DNA from: Cryptomeria japonica
Taxonomy: Eukaryota; Streptophyta; Pinopsida; Cupressales; Cupressaceae
DNA length: 64,000 nt
Direction: 5' to 3'
Assembly: GCF_030272615.1 (NCBI RefSeq)
Contig: NC_081409.1
Coordinates: 210,223,190-210,287,189 of the forward strand
The position numbers and the translations under genes are program-made. The notes under the pieces were generated by a model. It worked only from the letters and a program-made list of their open reading frames with translations. It had not been told where the DNA came from and searched no databases. Below, in pieces: positions 12,346 through 22,541 of this stretch. Numbering within the stretch: the stretch's first letter is position 1; the number at the start of each line of letters is the position of its first letter.

Positions 12346-12560
12346 TAGCGTGTACATGCTACTTATTACTTGTAAGCACGTACGGGGTACTGAGCCTATT
12401 ATTCGCTACCCTACAATAACATTTTTTAGGCTTAGGAGGGCATATGCACTACTTATTAGTATAGAATGGAGAAAAAAATACTATTGGGCTTGCCAACATT
12501 TCATGGACTAACAATGCGCACGCGGTTATTAATGTAGCACATACGCGGTATATAGATATA
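12346..12560 (+). repeat. Internal copies of the palindromic repeat, upstream of the transposase
   Basis: AGCGTGTACATGCT plus a 15-base spacer (ACTTATTACTTGTAA) and GCACGTACGGGGTACT occur just after the CT tract, matching the first unit of the left array (AGCGCGTACGGGGG). Weaker relatives follow near 12451 (GGCATATGCACT) and 12508-12555 (ATGCGCACGCGG, GCACATACGCGG). They lie 300-500 bases upstream of the transposase start and could be part of its control region. Confidence 0.6.
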
Positions 12561-12868
12561 GTTTTAGTTGCCCAAGAGCCTCAACAGCCTCAAAAGAAGT
12601 TTTTGAGGTCGTTGAAGGCCCCACTGGAACCGTGTCTACACTTCTTTCACTGTTTTATACATAGAAGGAAGTGATTTTTTTGTTTTTACATGATTTCAAA
12701 TGATTGAATTGTTGTTCTTATTAGTTTTGTCAAAAATATTGTGATTGTTTGATAGTTTGATTCCAAAAAATAGTGATAAGATGCATATTTATGGTTATTT
12801 GTTTGTTTATGAACTTTTGTTTACATATATATGTAATGTGATTCTATTTAGGACAACCGATATCAACC

Positions 12869-15793
12869 ATGGGAAAGAACAAGTGAGGAATGATGGAACA
12901 ACGAGAGGTTGAAAAGGAAAGACAAAGGTAGCGTATAAAGAAATTAGTGACATAAGAACAATGGGAGAAGAAGGTATGCCATCCTCAACATCTCAATTGG
13001 ATTTACCGAATGAACATAATGCACCTAATGCAATTGAAGATGAGACATTTGATTTACTATATGAACCTAATGTAATTGAAGAAGATACCACATTGAATAA
13101 TCAATTAAATGATGAACATACACCTTCTCTATTTGATGAATTGAATGTACAAAATGCATCGATGTTAACACCTCCTAGAATCATTCGTAGGAAACCAAAG
13201 TATCTAATTGACATTGATGAGAATATATTGAAGCCAATGCCCAATAAAATGAATGAACAAACTTGTAGGAGAATGGTTAAAAAAATATGGAAAAACTATT
13301 TTGAAAATTTAAATCAAACCGCAAGATGTCAATTAATTGTTCAAATGATTAAAAATTTGAATTTTAGAGAGACAATAAAAATTCTAGGCCTAACATCATC
13401 TGAAAGTAACAGTGAAAGAACTATTGTGAGAAATCTATTTGATGCATATCAAGCTATTGGTTCAAAATCACGTACTAAAGATTCTAATGCTACTCGACAT
13501 GTCATTACATCAACCATAATGAGCAAGAAAATAAAAAAAGATCGTTTGATAAGCAAAACAAGTAAGTCATTAAACATTAGTAGATCAACATTAAGTAAAG
13601 CATTAAAGGGGTGGGAAAAAATATAGGAACCTAACAATAATTCTCTTTGGGCATTCTCGGGTAGACTACCATGCAAAGATAAGGTTGTTGTTGATGCACT
13701 AAGAACATTAATTGAAAAATTTTGGCATGAAAACACAAGAGTTTCGCCCAACCAAAGAGATGTTGTTAGAAGGTGAATTGGGTTTACAAATCATGAGCCA
13801 CATGCCAAACACTATTTGGATATGAATCAAACTAAATTTTATGAAATATTCCTTCAAAATTTTCCTCAAATAAGAATTTATAAAATATTTTTTGAAATGG
13901 GAAAACCTTTTTATATTAAGATTAATCATGTACGCACCACGTGTTGTTGTAGGATGTATATTGAATTTTCCATGCACTATGAAATTTTTCATCATATTTC
14001 TTCTCCTTTGCACACTAACGATGTTTTGCAGGAATGCAATATACAAGCACCTCCTAAGTCGGTAAGAGAATTTATTTCAAGTGTGCTATGTAATAGACAT
14101 GATGGTTGCATTTATTATAAGATGCCTTGTTTGGAAGGTTCTTGTGCTATATGTGGTGGTTTGCAACGTTTACCAAGATGCGTACATTTGGAGAGCACAC
14201 ATGAAATTGGTACGAAACTAGTTTATTTCAGAAAATATGTAAGACAGTCACATATGGAGTTAAAGACGGAAAATATTTGAAGAGATGTGAGCTAGTGAAA
14301 AATGATATATGTGTAGCTGAATTTATGAAAATTTTTCAAGAGAAACTAGTTTATGAGTACATAATGCATACACATAGAGCTCTATGGTTAGATGAGCAAT
14401 TCAAGTTATGTAAGGACAAATTTCCTCTTGGCACCATTGTCTCTATCATTGATTTCACTAAAAATTATACACTACAAACTTAAAATGAAGTGCAATCTAT
14501 GTATTATCACTCTACATAAGTTTCTATTTTTATACACATAGCATTCATGCATGCAGATGATAGCACGGAGGAGGATAGAAAAGTTGTAAGAGAGTATCAC
14601 TTCTACATAAATGATGATTGCACTCATTCATCGGAGTTTGTACAAGAATTCTTTAAAGTTTTCTATGATAGTTTAAGGGAAAGGAACATACGATACAACC
14701 AACACTTAATATGGTCAAATAATTGCACTGCACAACTCAAGAATGCAAGGATGTTTTATTGGTTGACAAGGATGCATATGACAAGCGGTGTACAACATTT
14801 TTGGAATTTCACTGAGGTTGGACATGGTAAGGGAGAGGACGATGGTGCAGGAGCATGTGTGAAAAGAGCCCTAGCTAGAGAAGAATTGAAGTACGAAGGT
14901 GGTGTTGAGTTGATAGATGCAGAAACAATTTTGCAATGGTGTAAGTCTATGATGGGTCCAGGTAATACAGGTATGTCAATGGTTCATAGATATTTTTGGT
15001 TGATCACTGAATCTAACATTGAAATTTTTCTAGATTGTTGTACAGTTGTAGGATCGAGTGACATGCACTCATTCATGAGTTCAAATTCAAGTTCACTAGT
15101 AATTTATACAAGACAGATGGTATGCGTTTTCTCTTCATGCATGTATTTTTTGTGGGAAGAATGTGAATCACGAGAGTGGGTTGACAAATGGTCTTGTAGA
15201 CCGTTGGTTCCCATTGATTCATATCAAATTTCCAAAGCACTACAATTGAGCCAGATGGAGACATTAGTGGATTTTTTACCATGTATCTGACCTAGTGGAT
15301 TTAGGTGATTTTTTGAGTTAATTTTTTTGCAACTATTCTTTTTGGTTCATTTTGTTGTACATCATACTTTATTTTTGGTATTAATTAACACATTTTATAA
15401 AATGAAAGTCATGTGTATGCAGTTGTTGCAGAAGAGAACAATGAAGAAGGAACGAGTTACTATTTGTGTCATTGTGTTTAGCCAAAAATAAAATTGACAA
15501 CCACAATCATTGATAGAGAGGGTATTGAGTACCCAATAGGGTCTGTTGTCATGATAGGAACATGTCTTAGGAGATACCCTATCAAGAATTATGATGTTTG
15601 GTTGTTTGAGGACTTTGAAACACACAAACATATTCTTCATTTCTCTAACCTTGTTGTTGCAACAAATATTCATTTAATGAAGTATTGTGGTAGACCTCAT
15701 AACAAGATTTTATGGAAAGTTTATGAATCTGACCACAAGGCAATACTTGACACAATATGGGTTAGAGCCGATCCCGAAGGCTCACTTGATTGA
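12869..15793 (+). pseudogene. Degraded DDE-type transposase (Sola-like, tentative)
   Basis: The likely start is ACCATGGG at 12869, opening a basic, charged N-terminus (MGKNK, then EQREVEKERQR) broken by three stops. The frame changes near 12960 and runs 12961-14280 with stops at 13624 and 13774; a helix-turn-helix-like segment (LISKTSKSLNISRSTLSKAL) lies at about 13550-13610. Cys-rich parts follow (TTCCCRMYIEF, LEGSCAICGGLQRLPRC). After a frameshift near 14275 the catalytic part reads IVSIIDFTKNYTLQ, NEVQSMYYHS, HLIWSNNCTAQLKNAR and FTEVGHGKGEDDGAGACVKR. These resemble a widespread family with DFAENY, NEIQSAHW, WSDG..QFKN and HGKG..DG.G..KR motifs. A probable intron (about 15306-15421, GT...GCAG) leads to a C-terminal segment at 15422-15793 (PIGSVVMIGTCLRR). 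The assignment to Sola comes from the motifs plus the 4-bp target duplication and needs a profile search. Confidence 0.7.
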
Positions 15794-15861
15794 TTCTACG
15801 GTTCAGAGTAGAATGATTTTGAGAATTTTGTATAAATCATCGACGAATTGTTCTATATTCA

Positions 15862-16112
15862 TTTTTTGTATATATAAATGCCCATGAGCTGATTTTTACA
15901 TGTTTAGGAGCATAATTTTGTATATTTAAATGGCAATGAGCTGATTTGTACATATGTACATGCCAAATTTTGTATATTAAAATGGCGATGAGTTGAATCG
16001 CACATATTGTAATGCCAAATTTTGTATAAAAGCCAATGAGATGATTTGTAAGACATTTTTTTGTATAATGAAATAGCCAACAACTGATTTGACCATATTT
16101 AGATGCAAATTT
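15862..16112 (+). repeat. Minisatellite of about 52-bp units after the transposase
   Basis: Five units start with TTTTGTATA near 15864, 15916, 15968, 16020 and 16058, each followed by a AAATGGCRATGAGYTGA-like block and an ACATAT/ATGCCAAA end. The fourth unit is shortened. It begins directly after the transposase stop, so it may be 3' UTR sequence that expanded. Confidence 0.65.
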
Positions 16113-16139
16113 TGGAATAATATGTGACAATGTTTTGTG

Positions 16140-16310
16140 ACTATGTTTTGAGTATATGTGATGTGATAAGGTCAATCATTAGAATTCTTGATTCTTTTAT
16201 AATCATGGAGAATTATTTGAGTCATTATCGGGTCATAGGGGTCATAGATTGAGACTAGATACAATTTGAGCAAAAATTGTCATTATTGTCAAAAATGTTG
16301 TCAAGCAACT
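16140..16310 (+). repeat. Dispersed repeat shared with 24590-24910
   Basis: Runs from GTGATGTGATAAGGTCAAT to GTTGTCAAGCAACTT and matches, in order and strand, blocks in the 1.69-kb insertion at 24559-26251 (GTGATGTAATAAGTTCAAT, GTCATAGATTATGTCTAGA, GTTGTCAAGCAACTT). Either one element captured the other or both carry the same older repeat. Confidence 0.6.
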
Positions 16311-17880
16311 TGTACATTGTGCTAGTAGGGTATGACTCTCCATGTTCCAGCACTTTTGTATGCACGATAGGGGCATGCCTATCATAAACCTACCCACTCG
16401 GATGTGCTCGTGACGTTGGTTTGTGCACACGATGAGCTGAATCAATTCTAGCCAATCCTGCAACTTTGCATTGTATGCAACTGATCATTTTTGCAACAGG
16501 CAAAAAAATGCTACCAATTGAAAATGGCTCCGAGTCATCAAAAAATGAGATAGGCCATTATAGAGGAGCCTTACGCAACCCCATAGGTTCAAACAGATCA
16601 ACCATATGTGTCATGGATTGAAAGAAACAGTCTGTCAAATTTTGACAATTTTTTGGACTCAAAGCACTTGAGAGATCGCGTTGGTAGGGTATGACTCTTG
16701 ACATTCTGACACTTTGGGATGCACAAAAAGGGCATGTCTAGTGTAAATATACCCACCTGGATGTTCTTGTGATGTCGTTTTTTGCACATGATGAGCCGAA
16801 TCAATTCTAGCCAATCTTGCAACTTTGCATTGCATGCAACTGACGGTTTTTGCAACAATTGAAAAAATGCAACCAATTGAAAATGGCTCTGAGTTGTCAA
16901 AAACCAAGATAGGCCATTGTAGAGGATCCTCACGTGACCCCACAAGTTCAAATGGATCAACCATATGTGTCCTGAATTGGAAGAAACAGTCCGTCAAATT
17001 TTGATAATTTTTTGGACTCTAGGCACTTGAGAGATCGCATCAGTAGGGTATGACTCTCAATGTTCTGGGGATTTGGGATTCATGATAGGGGCATGCCTAG
17101 TGTAAACCTTCCCACCTAGATGCACTTGTGACGTTGGTTTGTGCACACAACGAACCAAATCAATTCTAGCCAATCCTGCAACTTCGCATTGCATGCAATT
17201 GACGGTTTTTGCAGCAGGCGAAAAAATGTGACCAATTGAAAATGGCTCTGATTCATCAAAAAATGAGATAGGCCATTGTAGAGGAGCCTCACATGACCCC
17301 CTAGGTTCAAATGAATTGACCATATGTGTCCTAGATTGGAAGAAATAGTCCGTCAAATTTTGACAATTTTTTGGACTTAGGGCACTTGAGAGATCGCGCC
17401 GGCAAGCTATGACTCTCAATTTTTTGATGCTTTGGGATGCACAAAAAGGGCATGCATAGTGTAAACTTACCCACCTGGACACGCTCGTGATGTTGGTTTA
17501 TGCACACAATGAACCAAATCAATTCTAGCCAATCCTGCAACTTTGCATTGCATGCAACTGACGATTTTTGTACCAAGCAAAAAAATGATACCAATTGAAA
17601 ATGGCTTTGAGTCCTCAAAAACTAAGATAGGCCATTGTAGAGGAGCCTCACATGACCCCACGAGTTCAAACGGATCAACCATATGTATCCTAATTTTGAA
17701 GAAATAGTCCGTCAAATTTTGACAATTTTTTGGACTCAGGGCACTTGAGAGATCGCACCTATATGGTATGACTCTCAACATTCTGGTGCTTTGGGATGCA
17801 TGATAAGGGTATGCCTAGCATAAACCTTCCCACCTGGATGTGCTTGTGACGTCAGTTTGTGCACATGACGAACAAAATTT
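16300..17880 (+). repeat. Tandem array of a 359-bp unit, about 4.4 copies
   Basis: The landmark GCCAATCYTGCAACTT recurs at 16451, 16810, 17169 and 17528, exactly 359 bases apart each time. Landmarks such as GGTATGACTCT, GGGATGCA, TCAAATTTTGACAATTTTT and CATATGTGTCC occur once per unit in the same order. The minus strand stays open for 95-141 codons in several units, but 359 is not a multiple of three, so no long protein repeat results. Constant length with scattered substitutions suggests unequal exchange without indels. Confidence 0.93.
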
Positions 17881-17943
17881 GACCATTGCGAGCGTGAGGG
17901 TGATCTCACACCAAACACATATTGTTGTTTATATTCATATTGT

Positions 17944-18240
17944 CAATTTTTGTTGTTTATATTCATATTGTTGATTACATATGCAAATATTCATTTAAAT
18001 TTATAAAAGGGCAGCCACCAAATACAATGAATACACAATAATGAACTGAATACAAGGAGTTTTGTAGGGTTAATTCAACATTTTAGAAATTTTATCAAAT
18101 CATATTCCACGATTGCAATGTTTTATATCATATATTTTTGTTGTTTATATTCATATTGTTGATTACATAGGAAAATGATCAATTAAATTTATAAAAGGAC
18201 AACCACAAAATACAACAAATACAAAATAATGAACTCTTGT
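17944..18240 (+). repeat. Tandem duplication of about 187 bp
   Basis: TTTTTGTTGTTTATATTCAT followed by ATTGTTGATTACATA occurs near 17947 and 18134, then AAATTTATAAAAGG and an AATACAA...AATAATGAACT block in both. It lies between the 359-bp array and the 3' end of the minus-strand gene. Confidence 0.7.
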
Positions 18241-18419
18241 ACACATTTATTGGATAGAATATCGACATTTATATATATAAAAAAAAGGCATGTCTGCCAA
18301 GTCAATACAAGTATTACAAAAATGTGGCATATGCCATGTCCAAGTCGATATACAATAAAAATGTAGAATATATCTACATGTATTGGTCATTCTATGACCA
18401 AAAATAACACTATATGATC

Positions 18420-21017
18420 CTAAACTTGTGGGGGATCATTAAAATCAAGCCTCTTCGATGCAATACATGGCTCTGTAGATGGATGCAAAACCACAATTCA
18501 AAAGCCAAGTTAGAATTCTTTTGTAGAAAATAGTTCACAATTAACATCATAACTATGCATTTAACTATAATTCCTTTGCAATTGAAATATAGATTACCTC
18601 ATCAGTTGATCTAGGAGCTAATGTCTTCACTCTCCTCTCCTTGTCACTCTTAGGAGTTTTCTTGAAGACATACTTAAATGGATCCATGTTATGGCTGTAC
18701 CGCGAAGGGTTCTATTGTAGATTAAATGTACAATTAATACAATTTACTAACATAAATATATCAAAAACACTTAAAAGCTATAATAGAGAACAATGACGTA
18801 CCTGTGCCTGAGATGCTTCTCCAATGGACTGAGGATGGCTCACCATCGATGGAGAAATTGTCGCTATTACCTATACAAAAAATGTTCAAAGATTAAATAC
18901 AATTAATATAATGATAAGTATTGTAGGTTAAAAATAATTAATGTAATATATCAAACAAAAGTGTACCGGATCCTGAGATGCTTCTCCAATGCATGAAGGA
19001 GGGTTCACCATTGATGAAATAGGTATGGATATTTCTTGTATGAAAAAATTATAAGATTATAATATATCACAAGTTCACATGTATGTGTCCATATAATCAT
19101 GAAATCAAGAAAATAAAGTAGAGATACATACCTCCGCCCTCTCTTGATCCATGGGCGAATCAGGTGCATTCAACAAATCCACATAGCTCAATGGTCATTG
19201 TACATGTAAAATAGACAAAAAACACTAATCAATCTACAAACCCCAACTAATACTTGATTTCAACATTTTCAAACAATTGTACAACTAAAAATGTGTTCAA
19301 TTACCTTCTTCCCACGTTTTGGCATCTTCGAGGAATTATTTTTCTTAGGACGAGCCCTAGACACAGAGGGGGTACCCTAATAAAAGAAAATTAACATGAG
19401 ATATTAGTACAGATAATATATTAAACATAATTTTAAAAATATAAAATGAAATGACTTGCATATTCCATTAAAACAATACATAAAAAGGGTTGTACAAAAT
19501 ATGATACCGTATAGCCTTGTAGGCCAAAATTGATCGCTAAGAGCGTGATGTCATCAATCTGGGACATTTGGTTCCCTGTCAACACTTACAAACCAAAAAT
19601 TAGACCAAGCATTAAAGATAGTTAGTATATCTTGTATTTTTTTGAATTCAAAGTGTACTATTCTATTTTAACATTTTACAAAATCTATACCTCAGGCATT
19701 GAAGTTGTAGCTGTAGTAACTGGGGGAGGAGTATGGGATACCGCTACTGCATCCTGAAATATATATTATTTATCTCAATTTAAATCGATGTATAAATGAA
19801 AATTCATTTATGTAATTATAAATTTAAAGTGACTGATAAATAAAATGCTATGAATTCAAATCAACACACTTGTGTCTGTCGCTGATGGGCAAACACCATG
19901 TCCATCAACTCATCTGTCAGCATGAAATCCTCAGTTGTGTAGGCCTGAAATCTACTCCTGCAAATCGTGCATGGATGAGATGTGGATCCATCTGCACCGG
20001 CTACATCATCTATCCCCGAGCATATCCTCGAGCAACTCACACACATATGTTGGATGGGCTCTTTGTCGCCACCTGGAGCAACTAATGGCTCATCATCCAA
20101 TACAATAGGATGTGCTAATGACGTCCCATGCTAGATGATGGCACCAATCAATGTTGTGGCTGCCTGAAGAGTCTGTAGCTCCATCGACTCTTTTAGCTCT
20201 ACTGGGACAGCCTAATGCACCTTGGGTTTGGGTGCTAGGGGGCGGCGAGTCTTCACGGGTAATCGCCTATGAGCTCTAGGTCTATCTTGGGCAGAACCAC
20301 CACCTCTACCATGGAACTCTCTCATGTCAAAATAGTTTGGCCGCACATTGAGCACAAACTCACAGTATACTTTTCTCAAAAAATACAAGGCACCTCATAA
20401 TTATTACAAGGTGGATCATCAAAGGCCATCCACCACCTCTGCCCAAAAAGATTCTTCATCTACACATTGGTACACCAATGTATGAGAAACCTTTTTGCAT
20501 TAAGAGGTAACAATTGACCAATTTTGGGATCAATGAAAAGGGCACATATTTCTTGTTTACTAATATTTTTATTTTTTACTCCCTCGTATGATAGCCCATC
20601 GGCATAGAATTGACAACACCTATCCCTAAAATTTTCCCATTTGGTAATTTGTGTGGAAACAACTATGGCACCACTAGTTAATGTTTCTAGGCTAGTGGCG
20701 AGGGATTGATGATGCTTAAGTTCGGATGTTTTCAATTTAACAATCAATCTATTGATTTTAGACGTATTTTGTCCTAACTAATTAATTAATTGCTCCTGTG
20801 TTTTAGGTGTGCAGTCAAAAGGAGGAATTGGGGGTGTATCTTGTGGGTTTTCGGGAGGTGCATTTGGTTGTTCTTGTTGCGGATTAGAAGAATCTATTTT
20901 TTTAAACAAAAAATGAAAAAACCTAATCAAAATTAATGAAATTGAATTCAAAATGTAAAACAAATTGAACAAACGAGAAAGAAAGACAAAAATTAACAAA
21001 AACTAACCTTGATCCAT
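18420..21017 (-). pseudogene. Second transposon gene, multi-exon, unknown function
   Basis: A minus-strand gene of about ten exons, recognised by GT/AG borders joined to open frames. Exon 1 is ten bases (21017-21008, ATGGATCAAG) and splices to 20893, giving MDQDSSNPQQEQ and a Pro-rich stretch. Exon 2 (20893 to about 19855) encodes KWENFRDRCCQFYADGLSYE, then a basic Pro-rich part and a Cys motif, MCVSCSRICSG...PCTICRSRF; it is broken by TAG stops (20776, 20457 and two more) and a frameshift at a T6 run near 20388. Likely further exons are 19753-19691, 19575-19508, 19376-19305, 19186-19132, 19034-18967, 18870-18802, 18711-18598 and 18472-18420, ending KRLDFNDPPQV. Phase does not close at the 19186 exon. 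It converges on the transposase. Accessory DNA-binding or repressor function is a guess. Confidence 0.6.
18802..19034 (-). repeat. Duplicated exon pair in the second transposon gene
   Basis: Exons at 19034-18967 and 18870-18802 are near copies: both read ATCRATGGTGARCC, then CATTGGAGAAGCATCTCAGG, then a GTAC splice donor, giving SMVNPPSCIGEASQ and SMVSHPQSIGEASQ. The intervening introns are similar in size. This is a local exon duplication. Confidence 0.75.
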
Positions 21018-21146
21018 AGTGTCTGGAGGAGAAATCTAGCACCTTGTTCACAGTTTAGGAGAGAAAATGAAGGGAAAAAAACTAAAAACGCGCTTTTCAT
21101 GGGAAAATAAGACCCAGTTTTTTTTTCTTAACTTTTTTTGATAGGT

Positions 21147-21290
21147 ACCCGCGTACGCGGTTCTTTTGGGATTATTAGCGCGTACATGCTCATTTTCCTA
21201 TAAGTAGCGCATATGCTCTCATTTTCCTAGAGGTAGCATGTATGCGCTACTTTCCCTAAAAGTAGCACGTACGTGCTACCTTCTCTAGGC
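21147..21290 (+). repeat. Right subterminal array of the 29-bp palindromic repeat
   Basis: After a CCGCGTACGCGG palindrome, four consecutive 29-base units start at AGCGCGTACATGCT (about 21176), each with a 15-base spacer such as CATTTTCCTATAAGT. The fourth head is the perfect palindrome AGCACGTACGTGCT. One further head, CAGCGTATGCGCTG, lies at 21340. The spacer matches the left array (ACTATAAG against CCTATAAG) in direct, not inverted, orientation. Confidence 0.8.
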
Positions 21291-21366
21291 TCGAGAACAA
21301 CAAACTTAAGTGCATACACAGTCATTTCAAATTTTAGAACAGCGTATGCGCTGCTTGTTTTTCCAT

Positions 21367-21419
21367 GTTTTTTTTGGGTGGTGTCCACTTTTCTGACCAT
21401 CATCTTTGTGCACATACCC
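21367..21419 (-). repeat. Right terminal inverted repeat of the large transposon
   Basis: Reverse complement begins GGGTATGTGCAC and runs through GATGATGGTCA to GTGGACACC. It is followed on the plus strand by CCAT, the right copy of the target duplication. The match to the left end extends inward in weaker form for about 100 bases. Confidence 0.85.
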
Positions 21420-21431
21420 CCATATTCTAGT

Positions 21432-21611
21432 TGTGTTCCAACCTATTCACTTGGTCCGTCCATATCTCTACATGAGTAGTCTCTTTCTCATCGTTCTCCT
21501 CGACTAGTTTCCCCTCCTTTACTAGCTTCTTAGCCTTCTTCTTCATTCGGCTTTGCCCAAAAATGAGCTCCATGACCACCTTTCTCATAATGCCATCAGT
21601 GATGGTGTCAA
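21432..21611 (-). CDS. Small open frame next to the transposon, possible exon or gag remnant
   Basis: Reading 21611 to 21432 gives about 59 codons without a stop, with higher GC than its surroundings: DTITDGIMRKVVMELIFGQ, then a Lys-rich stretch (RMKKKAKKLVKEGKLVEEN) and EIWTDQVNRLEHN before TAG. Composition and codon use look protein-like. It stops 9 bases from the CCAT target duplication. It could be a host exon or retroelement gag fragment; I do not recognise it. Confidence 0.3.
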
Positions 21612-22111
21612 TTTATGTTATAACTTTACAACTTTTAAATTTTAAAAAATCTCAGTCTACATAAAGTAATTAAATCATGATTATAGAATTGAATTTATCT
21701 ACCTTTTGCAATTTTAAAGAGTATTCATTGATTATAAAACCTCTAAATTTAGTGTTTTTAAGTTTCTTTCAAATAATGAGAATGCCGCGTGATTATGATG
21801 GAATAAAGTCATAGTTATAAGTAATTATAAGTAATGTTTTTATTGCATTTATTTAGTTCAAGTTTCTTGTTGATTTAGTAGGCTTGTGGGTTCATTGTTT
21901 CTATTGATTTGTTGTATTAGTACATTTAAATTTTTTATTCTTAAGGGATGGGGCTCCTCAATTTCGATTATATTTCAGTTCAACATGATTAATGCCTAAA
22001 ATCTAAAAATTTCTAGTTTTGAAACTTGATATCTCTAGACGTTTTTTTACTTAGTTTTTTAAAAATATAAGTACATATGCTAGTTTAGTTTCAACCCTTA
22101 TAAGGCAAAAC
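21612..22111. other. AT-rich spacer, nothing recognised
   Basis: Sequence between the small open frame and the first copy of the large tandem unit. No motif, repeat or gene signal was found. Confidence 0.45.
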
Positions 22112-22541
22112 CCTAAACTAATTGTTACCATACAATTTTAATTTACATAGAAACAAAATTGACAAAAACTTACTTGAACTCTTCCAAATGTTTTATTCAT
22201 GATTGTTTACTTCAACTCATAATAAAATCTTAAAAATATTAAAAACAAAGATATACAAAAAAATAGAGAATAGAATAGTATAATAGAACATCACACTCAT
22301 AGCTTATTATTCATTATTGGAGAATACAAATATGTAGACTCAACTGACCTTAACAATATCCTATAAATATACTAATACAAATGACAGCAAATTGAAAATA
22401 TTGCCAATGAACTAAAACTGGTTGACACTCAACTAGAGACTCTTAACAACTAACTCAAAAATATCTACAAATCTTACTTAATTCCTATTGAAACTCTTTT
22501 ATTGTAACATTATAATCCTAATCAAAAATATTGAAACATTA

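Larger units (their letters stand above)
9891..21419 (+). mobile_element. 11.5-kb DNA transposon, tentatively Sola-like, with two genes
   Basis: Both ends carry the same sequence in inverted orientation: GGGTAAGTGCACAAAGATG at 9891 and GGGTATGTGCACAAAGATG read inward from 21419. Of 26 terminal bases 23 match, and homology resumes further in (a GTGGACAC block, then AAAATTTGAAA near 9977 and 21330 on opposite strands). CCAT lies directly outside each end (9887-9890 and 21420-21423), a perfect 4-bp duplication. Inside are a transposase pseudogene on the plus strand and a multi-exon gene on the minus strand. Arrays of a 29-bp palindromic repeat lie near both ends. The 4-bp duplication and the transposase motifs fit the Sola superfamily best, but I could not confirm the family. 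Stops and frameshifts show the copy is inactive. Confidence 0.82.

Noticed and set aside
11564-12348. Long open frames of Arg/Glu or Ser/Leu/Pro on both strands
   Set aside because: They are translations of the CT/GA microsatellite, which lacks stops in every frame.
16598-17781. Minus-strand frames of 95-141 codons as a possible protein family
   Set aside because: They are shadows of the 359-bp tandem repeat; the frame shifts in every unit and no motif is recognisable.
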